Shown here piece by piece: positions 1 through 9,587 of a stretch of DNA of 11,410 nucleotides. The DNA lies in contig RBNI01006370.1 of NCBI GenBank assembly GCA_003990745.1, forward strand, positions 1 to 11,410, given 5' to 3'. The first letter of the stretch is position 1. Every line of letters starts with the position of its first letter. The notes under the pieces were generated by a model. The model saw nothing but the letters and a program-made list of their open reading frames with translations, ran no database searches and was not told the origin of the DNA. The stretch comes from Jimgerdemannia flammicorona. Lineage: Eukaryota; Mucoromycota; Endogonomycetes; Endogonales; Endogonaceae. The translations under genes and the position numbers were made by a program.

Positions 1-219
1 GACCTCAGAGCCAAGTCTCCACCCATCCTCAAAAACATATAACCAGTGACTGGCCAGCCCCACCCAAATGGCCAATGCCTAGCCTAATGTCAGCCATTCC
101 TTCCCCACCCCCCCCTCCAATCTATCTCTTAAATCCTCCCATCACCCCTGCATGCCAGCTCTCTGACACACTCCCCCCAAATGATCCTCAATGTTCTGCC
201 AAAAGGTACCAAGTACCTC

Positions 220-300
220 ATACTCTCCTAGCCAATGTTCAGACATCTGTACATATCCCCCTTCCTGCTCTACATTATAGCACTCTTCACAGTTGAAGCA
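220..300 (-). other. C-terminal zinc-binding region (zf-RVT-like) of copy A ORF2
   Basis: The reading is CEECY (cysteines at 289-291 and 280-282), then about 16 residues, His at 235-237, four residues, then Tyr at 220-222 followed by a hydrophobic stretch and Trp. L1-like LINEs usually have CxxC...HxxxxC here, so the last zinc ligand appears replaced by Tyr, a single G-to-A change away from Cys. Copy B also has Tyr at this place and has lost the His as well. Confidence 0.55.
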
Positions 301-1079
301 ATCTCCCTCGATAAGGTGATCTGAGTGGAAGTTGAGCATGACATTCTGCCTCAGCACACACCACCAGACAACCCAGTACTTCAGCAGCAGCCACCTCCTC
401 ACCTCAGCACTCCAGATCCAAATGCTATGCCAGTCCTACTCCTTGCCGATTCCTACTCCTTGCCAACTGCTAGGCCACAGGTCCTGGCCTGGTCCCTGCT
501 GGCATTCAATTCCATCACCAATGTCAAACTCAATTAGGAGAATGCCACCCAGTAACACTTGGTCCCATTGCCATATCTCTGGGTCCCAAGCTGCCTTCCC
601 TTTATCTCCCTGCTACCTAATTTCAATGTGGCATGCCCCTTCTGCCACTCCCCACCAGAAGCCTTTGAATCACAATTTTTCAGTGTTCTGAAGGCCCACA
701 AGTGCTAGGAGATCACCAGTCAAACCCCTCAGAGAGGACCTCATCTCCCAGACTTTCTGCAGTAGGGGGACCCAACCACCCCCTCTCAACTCCACTGCTC
801 TCTTCAGCCACCACACTCTCAAGCAGTGCAGCCTCTTAGGGAAGTCCACCAGCCCCAGTCCCCCACTCACCACTGGTAAAGATAAGACCTCCCAGCTGAT
901 TTGACTCCACCTTCCAGCCCAGATCCACCCAAATGATAAGCCAGATACCACATCTTCAGCAGTCAATAGATAATCAGAATCGAAACACATTCTGCCAGAG
1001 ACAAATGGCAGCCCCCAAAACTCCACAGAGCCTCCCCCCAGATGCCAACCCGCTGCTCCCACCAATGTTAGGGCAGAAC

Positions 1080-2050
1080 CGACCCATATACTGACAGATA
1101 AATACCCAAGTACTGAACTGCCTCACCAGCAGAGATAATGGTACCAATAATCTCCCCTCCCACCAGACCATTGCCTAACACCATTGTCTCACACTTATGC
1201 CAATTGAGCCTAGCCCTGGAGTTTGCCTCATACCACTCCACTGTTTCCTTGAGCTTCTCAACATCTGCAATTAATCCCAGGCCAACCACTATGTCATCTG
1301 CAAAAGCCCCTACTTTCCACTCAATGCCAAAGATAGAGAGCCCCACTATCTTCTGCCTGATTCTGTCCATAAAGGGCTCCAAAGAAAGAGCATACAAAAT
1401 GGGGGACAGTGGGTCCCCTGAGGCACCCCCCTACCTAGGGGAAATGCTACCCCTCTGTGTCCATTACACATGAGTGCATCCCTACTTCCTTCCAGTAGGC
1501 TGACCATGGCTGTCCGGAACTGTTGCAGGACCCCAATCCTATCCAACACTTTCACCAGCCAGACTCAGCACACTTGGTCATAAGCCTTCTCCTGGTCCAG
1601 AAAGACCAGACATCCATCCAGTCCACTGGCTCATGCTCCTTCAATAACTCCATGAATCTATGCTGTGCCATCCCCAATGAGCCGGCCTCCCACAAAGCCC
1701 CTCTGCTCCTCACCCAGGACTTGCTGGGTCACCTTTTACAACCTTGCGACCACCACCTTGGTAACCAACTTTCTGTCCATATCTAGTAGCATAATCGGCC
1801 TCCAGTTCTTCCAGTCCTCTCGCCTTCCTTTGTTCTTATAAAGCAATGTTACCAGCCCCAGATCCTGTTCTCCCACCCATCTCCCCATTTGTATAATCCA
1901 ATAACACAGTGCCATCATCTCTCCCAGTACTCCTGGGACTCCCACCATCTTTTTCCAGAAGTCCCAGGGCAGCCCACCCTCCCCAGGTGCCATACCCAAG
2001 GTTGTTGTGGCAAGAACCTGGTGGATCTCCTCCTCTTGCACTGGCAGTAC
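1080..2050 (-). other. Reverse transcriptase domain of copy A ORF2
   Basis: Conserved non-LTR RT blocks are readable in order. They include APGEGGLPWDFW (about 1,990-1,955), LLYKNKGRREDWKNWRPIMLLD (about 1,850-1,785), the motif A aspartate in FLDQEKAYD (about 1,600), RGVPQG (about 1,430), and catalytic FADD (1293-1304). A missing base in the C run at 1415-1418 moves the frame directly after RGVPQG. The LSPILY block that should follow is readable in the next frame. Copy B has no such shift at this point. Confidence 0.9.
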
Positions 2051-2619
2051 TAAGTCACCCAGCCCAATTGCTTATGTAGGGTGCCAACCCTCCAATGCTC
2101 AGTCAATGTTCTCAGTATCTGCCCCACCCTCCTCCTCACTCCACAATCCACTCCAATGCTCCTTTAATGATCCAAGAATGTCTTGTACCCCATGTACCAA
2201 TATACCATCAGCATTAAGCACCCCCTCCCACCTTTGTTGCACCCTTCTCGCCTGAATGGCTCTTGTGAGAAACTTTGAGGGCCACTCCCCTTCCTCCAAC
2301 CCCTGCCAATGAAGCTGTGCTGCCAGACCCTGGACCCTTGCCTCTTCCTCATTCTGCAGCACCTGTTGTAGTTCAACCACCTCTATTCTTGCTCTTATCA
2401 CTCTCCAGTCCTCCTCTCTCTCTGACATCACCAGTCTTGCCCAGTCCTCTAAGAGTCTATTCAGTCTACAAGAAGCCCACTGCACCTGCCACCTCCTCTG
2501 TCTCCCAGCCTCCTTACCAGCCTCGCTCCAGAAGGTCCTGGCCATCTCCTTCATCCTCATCCACTGAATACCAACTGGGGCACCCTCCTGCCTCCAGCAC
2601 TCCACTCACAGTCAAATGT

Positions 2620-3412
2620 CTTCAGCCCACTCATCCCACTGGATCTCATCATCTAGTAAGGAGGAATTAAGGTGCCAATGTCCAGGCCCATCCCCACTCC
2701 ACCCAAAATGTCCCTGCCCTAAAAGCCCCCAATGATCCGACCAAGGACACCATTCCACCCCCAGCGACTTCCAAACATCCAAGCCCCAGCAGCTGGCTGT
2801 CAGAATCCAATCAATCCTCATCCCCAGGCCCCCAGTCCAGTGCATGTACACCCTCCTATCTCCCCAATATTCTCTATGGGCATCCACCAGAGCACTCAGT
2901 CTTTCCACTTCCTCCCATGCTGCCAGTCCTTCACTCTAACCTTCAGCTTCTCGTCCTCCATCAGTTCTGTCCCTCAATACATCTCTGACCATATTGAAGT
3001 CCCCACTGAGCATGTCTACCCCAACCTCCACAAGAATTCCACTCTCCTGTAGGCCCTTCACCCAATTCACATGCTCACCCCATACTGCAGGGCAGTAACA
3101 GGAGCCTACTGTAACTGGCTCCCAACCTGTGCATATCCACTCTCCCCAGACCAATCTATCCCCCCAGCTCTGCATATCCCTTATCTCCCCTTTGCCTTTT
3201 CGCACCAGAATCCCAATCTTGCCCTTCCAGACTGCCTCACCTCCCCACTCCTTTATCCATTCCAGTCTATCCAAGTCATCCTTACACCTGACATTCTGCA
3301 AGAGGAAGAGATCAGCCTCCAATCCCTTCAGCCAAGTAAAAATGTTCTTATGTCAATAAGCACCCCATAACCCATTCACATTCAAAGAAAAAATGTTGGT
3401 TGTACTATTCAT
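2620..3412 (-). other. APE/EEP endonuclease domain of copy A ORF2
   Basis: This domain makes the first-strand nick for target-primed reverse transcription. All the usual EEP landmarks appear in order: an Asn-bearing N-terminal strand (NVNGL), a QxVRC box, the Tyr-bearing strand, GDFN, RIDWIL and SDH. The exception is the QE box, which reads LLQNVRC with the Asn codon at 3293-3295. Two in-frame stops (3353-3355 and 2936-2938) fall inside the domain. Confidence 0.88.
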
Positions 3413-3445
3413 AGTGAAAAATGATATGTTATCAAGCTTTCTCTA

Positions 3446-4032
3446 CTACTCCATATTTATCTCCTCCTGTGCCAAATCCAGATTATGTTCCATGGTCACC
3501 TCCTCCTCTCCAGCCCTCTGAGCCTCCAGTCCAGCCAATAGCTCATTCATCTCCCCATCTGCCTTCTCCTCAAATTCCTCATAGTACTCCAGGCAGGCTT
3601 CCTGCCAGAGCTGCAGTCCATGGCACTTGGTCCAGCAGTATTCAGCCCTCTCTCCTGCAACTCCTGCCCTGCCTCCTGCTCCTTATCTACCTCATAGCCC
3701 TCCTCCTCCAGATACACCACAAGGATTTCCGCCTTCAATGCTATCACCACTCCTTCCCCTTGCAGGATCCTTACCCAATGCTTGTCGCTCATTACCCTCA
3801 AATCCACCTCACCTAGCTCCTCAGCCACCAGGTTGTTCATCATCCTGCACATCCAAAGTAGGTTCCCCACCTCCTTTCCTCCCAGCATTGTGGTGTCAGC
3901 CCCAGCACTCACAGCCTCATCCCACTCCTCTGGGATATCCACCAGTTCCTTCTCACCAACTGCCACCACTTGTCCCCTGTTCGCTACCTCCAGAACTCCA
4001 AATTGCACTCTCTGGGCCCCCTGCATTGGCAC
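3446..4032 (-). pseudogene. LINE copy A ORF1, C-terminal part, frameshifted
   Basis: A second open stretch (161 codons, 4032 to 3547) lies between the ORF1 core and ORF2. It encodes acidic, helix-prone sequence with no domain I recognise. Its last part is in the wrong frame: around 3,580-3,640 the coding sense moves to another frame, which reads EEKADGEMNELLAGLEAQ and on to the TAG at 3446-3448. The evidence for that frame is copy B, whose first coding stretch (5544-5639, reading LATLNTQQEVEEEL and ending in TAG) aligns to it and stops at the matching place. A further lesion probably separates this piece from the upstream ORF1 part near 4,040-4,100. Together these fragments make a full ORF1 of roughly 650-680 codons. 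Its biochemical role is unknown beyond presumed RNA binding. Confidence 0.7.
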
Positions 4033-4101
4033 ATCCTCCTCTACCCTGTTTCGGGAAGCTGGGCCCCACCTGATAAGAGGAGTAGGGGTCAGAGAATTCT
4101 C

Positions 4102-5466
4102 TCATGTCTCATCCCAAACCTCTAGCATACCATCTATATATGGGTTCTTACCAGTCATCTCCCTGTTCTCACCAGTCCCCTTCCCAGCACTCTCACCTCC
4201 CTTGCCTGCCCAGACACTTGCTTTGGCCCCCCCCATGTCCACCATCCTGCTCGTCTCCTTCTGAGGTCTACCCTTCATCTTCGCCAGCAGTTCCCTCTGC
4301 CTCTTATATCTCTGATCTCGTTCCCACTGCACCTTGCACACTCAAATCCACTTCCCATCCACTACCTCCAAGTGTGTCGCCTCCTCAAAGGCCCTCCAAG
4401 CCTTTGCCCGCCATTCCACCACACCACTCAGCTCTTCCAGCACTTCCAATAGGTCCTCTTCCTCCTCCTCACTTCCCTTCATCCTTATCACCTTGCACAC
4501 AATTGCCCTCCAGACCATACCAGAAGGCCAGTCCCTTGCCTTCCCAGTTGCCTCCTTCCCTACCAACTGAATCCTCACATCCATGTCTCCAGTCCTGAGC
4601 AATGTCCCCTCCCATACTCTAAATCCAATATCCACCACCTCTTCATACTCTGCCATGACCTCCTCAACTCTCTTTCTTGTCTCCATCGCCGTCACTGTGG
4701 GCACCCCTTTCACCAACAGTTGGACCACTCTGGGGTCCCATTTCAGATATCGAGCCATCAGTATACACACCTCCCCAACTACCAATCTAATCTTCAATAC
4801 TTCCTCCAACAGCTCAGCCTCCTCGAAGCCCACCTCCACTCCCTCCAGTCCCTTCAAAAACTTTACGGACACTGCTCCAGCCACCTGCTTAGCAATCAGC
4901 CCCAATATCATTTTTGCTGTCACCACTAGGCCCCAGAAGCATAGTATCATCGCGAATACCAAAATCGATTTCTTGAATAATGGTGCTACTGCTAGGCCCA
5001 TCACACTATCCACCAAATCTCCTTGTCTCCCAAGCCCCAGTCGCTCAGCCACATCATCCATAGTCACATCTGGATTTTTTTCCAAATTAGCAGTCCCATC
5101 TCCATCAGCCATCACACCCCCCTCAGCCACTACACCTCCAGTCCCACTGTCCCCTCCACCAAGGGCCACTCTCCCATGTACTCTTGCCTTCTCTATTTCC
5201 TTGCCTTTCTTCAACCAACCCTCCAGCCCTGATGCCTGCCTCCTCCCCTTCACCATCTCAGCAAAGCTCACCCTCTCAGATCTCTGTCCTCTACTACCAC
5301 CTCCTACCCTTCCACGCCCACCTGCCAGCAGCCCCCTCATATCTCCCCCCAGGCCAGGGCCTCTCCCCACTTGCTGCCAGTCGAATACACTTGAGCTGCC
5401 CTGCCCAGTATGCACCTCAGATTGCCTGTTGGTCACTATATTGCTAGTCTCTTTTCTCCAAAACAA
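4102..5466 (-). pseudogene. LINE copy A ORF1, N-terminal and central part, with one in-frame stop
   Basis: A 374-codon open frame runs from the ATG at 5466 to a TGA at 4342-4344. The same frame stays open for a further 79 codons to 4102, so the TGA looks like a nonsense mutation (possibly from CGA) and not the true end. The N-terminal 150 residues are rich in Gly, Arg and Ser, as expected of a nucleic-acid-binding LINE ORF1 product, and include a SFAEMVKG stretch. Residues about 247-302 look like an RRM-type fold: a VVQLLVKGVP strand, a charged helix, then strands ending in VRIQLV. This resembles RRM-like domains in other LINE ORF1 proteins that bind element RNA. An acidic, helical tail follows. 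I see no CCHC zinc knuckle. A hydrophobic stretch near residues 155-200 is odd for this protein and may be a short out-of-frame segment between compensating indels. The start was chosen as the first ATG; the 5' untranslated region is not identifiable. Confidence 0.8.
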
Positions 5467-5489
5467 TGTTGTAGTTGCTTTCTGAAAGT

Positions 5490-8400
5490 TGTGTAACCTG
5501 AGAGGTACTGGAGAGAGATGATGGTGAGGATTGTCTTAAAGTACTGGCTACTCTAAATACTCAACAAGAGGTAGAGGAGGAATTGATAGCTAAGCAGGAT
5601 CTAGATATGACTAGTAATGAGGTGAGTATAGATCAGTAGAATGGCTGATACTTTATAATTATGAATAGTATAACTAGAATCTTCTCTTTGAATATAAATA
5701 GACTTTAGAGAGTAGTGAGGAGGTGGAATATTTTTTCTTAGCTAAAAGGGCTAGAGGTGGATCTTTTTTTACTACAGAATATGGGAGACAATGGGGTCTT
5801 AGATATGTAGGATTGGACCCAAGAATAGGGGGGAGTAGTAGTGTGGTAGGACAAGGTAAGTCTGCTTATTCACAAGAAGATGAGAGATATTGTGGGAATT
5901 AGACATTGAGGACAGAGGCTGATGTGGAGGACTTGGAGAAGGCAGGGGTTAGACACAGTAATGGTCAGATCTTATTACTGTCTAGTGAAAAGGAGAGCAC
6001 ATATAGATTGGATTACTGGACTGTAAGAGTCAAGTAAGCTAATTGCAGCAAGGATTGACTGTCTGGAAGAAGACTTCAATATGGTCTAGAATGAAAGGAT
6101 AGATAAGATAAAAGGTAGAAGAGAGCTGTCTGAAAGGAGCAGTGGTCTGGATAGCTAAGAGGAAATTGAACATCTTGGCTCTCTTGTGATTGTAGGCAGA
6201 TAAGGCTGGAGTAATTACTGAGTATTTATATATTGGATAGATAGACTTGGTTTGAGGATTGACTGAGTTCTAACTATAGAGTATAGGGGAGTAATGTCTG
6301 GAAATTTTGGAGATTGAATAGTACCCCTGGTCAGATCATTGGGACCTTCTGAGATACAGGAGGTTTAGAGAATACAGAGAAGAGCCTGAGTATTGGTACT
6401 TGAATTCTGCTCTGCTGGATGAGTCTTTGTTGTAAGATGCTTAAGTGATAGATCAAACCTATAATACTTGCTTGAAGGGAGAGGAGACTCACTATTGATA
6501 ATTGGTAAAGGAGGCTGAAGTCTAATACTCAGTAATTCTAAAGAAGGCTGGAAGAATGAGAAGTACTCAGTAGAGAGAGGTGGTGTGGTAAGTCTTGTAC
6601 AGATTTAAATAGCTCTGCAGAGATGAGCTGGACTGCCACAAAATGGGAATGTGGAGGGTTGGAGGATTCAGTACATCCAGTTGAAGATAGAGGAGCTGAA
6701 TGTATATTGTGGATAGAAGAGAGTGAATAATGTAGAGTATAGCAGCCAGATTGTAATAGTAGAGCTTGGAGGAAGGAGAGAGACTGACAAAGTTTCTGTT
6801 GAGATTTTTTCAGATAAGAAGAATATATTAGTACTGAGATAGAGTGTTGGATGAAGAGGAAGAGATATTGGGGGGGATCTAAGATATCTTAGGCCAGCTG
6901 AGTAAAAGGTGGAGGTCACTGTAGATTGAGGAGGAGAAGGGTGAGAATGTGTAGACAATTAAGTATAATCTGGAGAACTGGCTCTCAGCCTCAGCAGAGA
7001 GACTGATAGAGTTGAGAGACTCAGTTCAGAGGGAGGAGATGCTCACAGTCTTAGCAGGGGCCAGTCTTAGGATGGCTCTTAGAGAGGATGAGTTGTTCTG
7101 ATATTTCTGAAAATAAATAACAGAGATAGTAGTAGTTCTAAAGGAGATAAGGAAAATATATAATAAGATCATTAACTCTAAGATATAGATAGGAGGTCAA
7201 TGCCTGACTGGTGACTTTACTGTTTAAGAATAAATGGTAGTAAGAAGAGTAAAAGAACTAGTGACCAATCATATAACTGGACATAGATCCAAAGCTGATC
7301 ACAAAGGTCATTATTACTAGACTATAGAGTATGGTTCAGAGAGTACTGGGAGGGAAGTAGTAGAGCTTTGCCAGGTGTCATCTTATTTGGGATGAGACTG
7401 TCTGGATCTATAGTATTATTAAACAAATTAGAACAGCAGAAGTAGATAGATAGCTAGTTTTTCTTAACTAGAAAAAGATACATAACTGAGTATAAAGAGT
7501 ATGATTGAACAGAGTACTGATACCTATTGATATTCTTTTGGACTTTTGGCAGTCCTTAGTCAGTCTGTTAGAGCAAAGCAGAGCAGCTATCTTAGTTAAT
7601 AGTTATTGGAAGATATCTTTCCCTCTAAATAGAGAAGTACTACAGAGTGATCTACTATTGCCTATACTCTATACTCTTCCTTTGGAACTCTTGCTGAATC
7701 AGATTCAATACAGAGTAGGAAGGTTGATAGTACTGAGAGTGAATTGGAAGATAGGTGTCTTTGCTGATAACTTGGTGATTAGACTGACTTCTGTAGAGAA
7801 TATAACTGTATTATAAGAGATAGTAGAGTGATATGAGAGATACTTTGTGGCCAAACTCAACTGGTACAAATATAAGACCTTAGTACTCAGAGATGGAGTA
7901 GTAAAAGAAGATGAAATTGGAAAAATTGTTCTGGTAGGAGAGATGGTCCAATATCTGAAAATTTACTTCTCATTATTACCTAAGATATGGTAAGAATAGA
8001 AGCTAATAGAGTAGAGAAATATTCTTCTAGAGTAAAGAGGCCACTATATATTATTGGTAGAGAGTGTTATAGTACTGAATATATACTGGTTGCCTAAGCT
8101 GTAGTATCTGGAATACTTCTGGATTTCTCTACTTAGATAGTGAGAAGACTTCTAAAGATAGCTAGATCTTAGATTTAGACTAAATAGCATAGTCAGATAG
8201 GATGAGATGTATTGACTCTACTGGTGAGATAGAGTAGGCTTGATCTTATTGACTTCCCAAAGTATCTATATTGTTTAAGAATATAGTGATTGAAGCAAGC
8301 CATAAGTAGTGGGGTCAGAGTTGGGTATCTCTTAAGCAGAAAGTATGAGAGATATAATTCTCCTCCAGGAGAACCTCTGGTGACTTTCTATCCTTAGTAA

Positions 8401-9300
8401 TATTAAAGAGGAGTTATTGAATATAGTATAAGGACTTCTGGTGGGGTATGGTAGATGGGGTCCATCAGATTGAAATCTGCTAGTATAGTAATAAGAGAGA
8501 GGCAGTCTGGGAATCAGAGATGTAGCAGTGAGATTGTCTTCTGTTAGGAGGCTCGCTGGTGATTGACTTTTAGCTTAAAGATGGTTAGAGTATCAGTGAG
8601 AGTAGAGTAGAGATCTGTGACCAAAGAGTTAGTAAGGAGTGGACATTATAAGGCTTGAGACTGAGCAGATATCTGATTATGAGATAAAGTAGTGTCAAGA
8701 TGACTCTCTCCCAAGTTCTGGATGATATAGTGATAGCTTCTATAGGTGGAATATAATGTTGAATTTTCAGTCAGAGCACTTGATAGATGGAGATTCATTT
8801 GAATGTGAGGAATGCTTCAATGTTGGGTAGAAGAATAGAGTAGTACAGACTCCAGAATATTAGCTGGGAGAGTACAAGGTGCTGTCAGATATCTGGTTGA
8901 TTATTATAAGTCATTTGGGGGTACAGCCTCTTAAATATATAGGTGGAAAGTAGTAGGAGCCCTTTAGTTATAACTAGTGAAAGGGGGTTAGATGTAAATA
9001 GTTAGCTGTGGGGTGAGCTCTTATAGTTTAGATTGGTCTTTCTGGATATTGACTATTTGTCTTTAGGAATAGTTAGTGACTGTCATTAAGTATAAGAGTG
9101 ATAAGGTAAGAGTGATTATTATTAGATTTTTTGAATAGGTGGTAGACTGGATAGAACTCTGGAGGGGCCCAAGTACAGTAAACTAGTAGAATAGATTGAT
9201 ATAAAGAGTAAAGAGAGAATTTAGACAATTGGAAAAGTGTTTAACTTTTATAAAAAAGGGGTTAGAAGTGGGCTCTATAAGGAAGTTAGGTAGAGAGTAG
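5490..9300 (+). mobile_element. LINE copy B, same family, 5'-truncated and heavily TpA-mutated
   Basis: This plus-strand copy aligns by eye with copy A along its length. Matching landmarks are the ORF1 end at 5637-5639, the ORF2 ATG at 5661, the LLQN box at 5771-5780, SDH at 6331-6339, a FADD-type box at 7760-7771, and the CEEC region near 8,810. Similarity starts near 5,500, inside the last part of ORF1, so about 2 kb of the 5' end is missing, as is common for LINE insertions. The last readable coding is near 9,290, and an (AT)n tract at 9369-9393 may mark the 3' tail. Differences from copy A are dominated by TG-to-TA and CA-to-TA, and I see a single CpG in the copy (8554-8555). No obvious target-site duplication was found. 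Confidence 0.87.
5661..9290 (+). pseudogene. LINE copy B ORF2 relic
   Basis: The start codon (MNSITRIFSLNINRL) matches the ORF2 start of copy A. It follows the ORF1 stop by 21 bases, against 33 in copy A. The endonuclease is about 5,661-6,450, where the GDFNMV box now reads EDFNMV near 6,075 and SDH remains at 6331-6339. The reverse transcriptase is about 7,150-7,990. Its longest open piece, 7505-7816, reads SLLEQSR, then LQSDLLLPILYTL, then VFADNLV. The motif A aspartate is Asn (codon 7466-7468), the second FADD aspartate is Asn (7769-7771), and PQG has become LQS. Stops occur every few tens of codons, many of them TAG or TAA where copy A has CAG, TGG or similar. Coding similarity continues through the C-terminal zinc region to about 9,290, so copy B shows the end of ORF2 that is off-window in copy A. 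No function can remain. Confidence 0.85.
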
Positions 9301-9362
9301 AGCATTACTATTATATTGTATAGATATAGATAGAATTGATGATAAATATAAGTATCTAAGTA

Positions 9363-9368
<6 letters not shown>

Positions 9369-9393
<25 letters not shown>
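9369..9393. repeat. (AT)n microsatellite
   Basis: About twelve uninterrupted AT repeats sit shortly after the last readable coding of LINE copy B. The tract may derive from the element's 3' tail or be an independent expansion. Confidence 0.9.
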
Positions 9394-9587
9394 CTAACTT
9401 TATTATTTATTTCTTCTTATATTTTTATATAGCTAGTAGTTTTTCTTTCTTAAGTATTTCTCTATTAATTTCAAATTGTTTCCAGATTCTATTGATAATC
9501 ATTTATATATATTCTTCCAGATATTAGAGTATCTTATATATACTATTCTAAATATGTAATAATTCTATAGTAAAGATCTTTATTTAA

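Larger units (their letters stand above)
1..3412 (-). pseudogene. LINE copy A ORF2: endonuclease, reverse transcriptase and zinc-binding C terminus, 3' end cut by window
   Basis: ORF2 starts at the ATG 3412-3410 and runs off the window start. The endonuclease spans about 3,412-2,620, with an SLNVNGL start, an SCYCP tyrosine region, GDFNMV, RIDWILTA and the terminal SDH. A helical linker covers about 2,600-2,050. The reverse transcriptase (about 2,050-1,080) shows WKNWRPIMLLD, the motif A aspartate in LVFLDQEKAYD, RGVPQG, and FADD at 1293-1304. Downstream are GGLGLVDFPKR and a CEEC...H region near 300-220. In-frame stops include 3353-3355, 2936-2938, 2612-2614, 2099-2101, 1736-1738, 1658-1660, 1631-1633 and 1565-1567. 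Most fit CAA/CAG-to-TAA/TAG or CGA-to-TGA changes. Frameshifts lie at 1415-1418 and about 870-930. The protein would nick target DNA and prime reverse transcription there. Both RT metal-binding motifs read as intact, but the endonuclease has Asn where a catalytic Glu is expected. Confidence 0.92.
1..5480 (-). mobile_element. LINE (non-LTR retrotransposon), copy A, lightly damaged
   Basis: This minus-strand element has the standard two-ORF layout of an APE-type LINE. ORF1 starts at 5466. A 33-bp gap separates the end of ORF1 (stop 3446-3448) from the ORF2 start codon at 3412-3410. ORF2 contains an exonuclease-endonuclease-phosphatase (EEP) type endonuclease, a reverse transcriptase with an FADD box, and a C-terminal CxxC...H region of the zf-RVT kind found in L1-like elements. 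The 3' end lies beyond the window start, because coding similarity to copy B continues to position 1. The 5' boundary falls between 5467 and about 5500, where copy B begins in the opposite orientation. Several stop codons and at least two frameshifts make it non-functional as read. The sense strand is strongly G-rich and C-poor. The family (L1-like rather than Tad-like) is inferred from the endonuclease and zinc-binding layout and not from a tree. Confidence 0.93.

Noticed and set aside
1415..1418. Programmed ribosomal frameshift in the RT
   Set aside because: There is no slippery heptamer and downstream structure that would make sense there, and copy B reads through in one frame, so a simple deletion is the better explanation.
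4104..4598. A 164-codon plus-strand frame, and similar Pro/Ser-rich frames across 1-5,400
   Set aside because: All are antisense to ORF1 or ORF2 of copy A, and low C-to-A/G stop density explains their length.
4583..5485. A 300-codon open frame on the plus strand
   Set aside because: It lies antisense to the LINE ORF1. Its Pro/Ser/Thr-rich translation follows from the C-rich strand and shows no domain. It is a shadow frame.
6668..6958. A 96-codon minus-strand ORF
   Set aside because: It is antisense to the linker of LINE copy B ORF2, and its composition is typical of a shadow frame.
7505..7816. An independent 103-residue gene
   Set aside because: It is an open piece of the LINE copy B reverse transcriptase; its ATG is internal and fortuitous.
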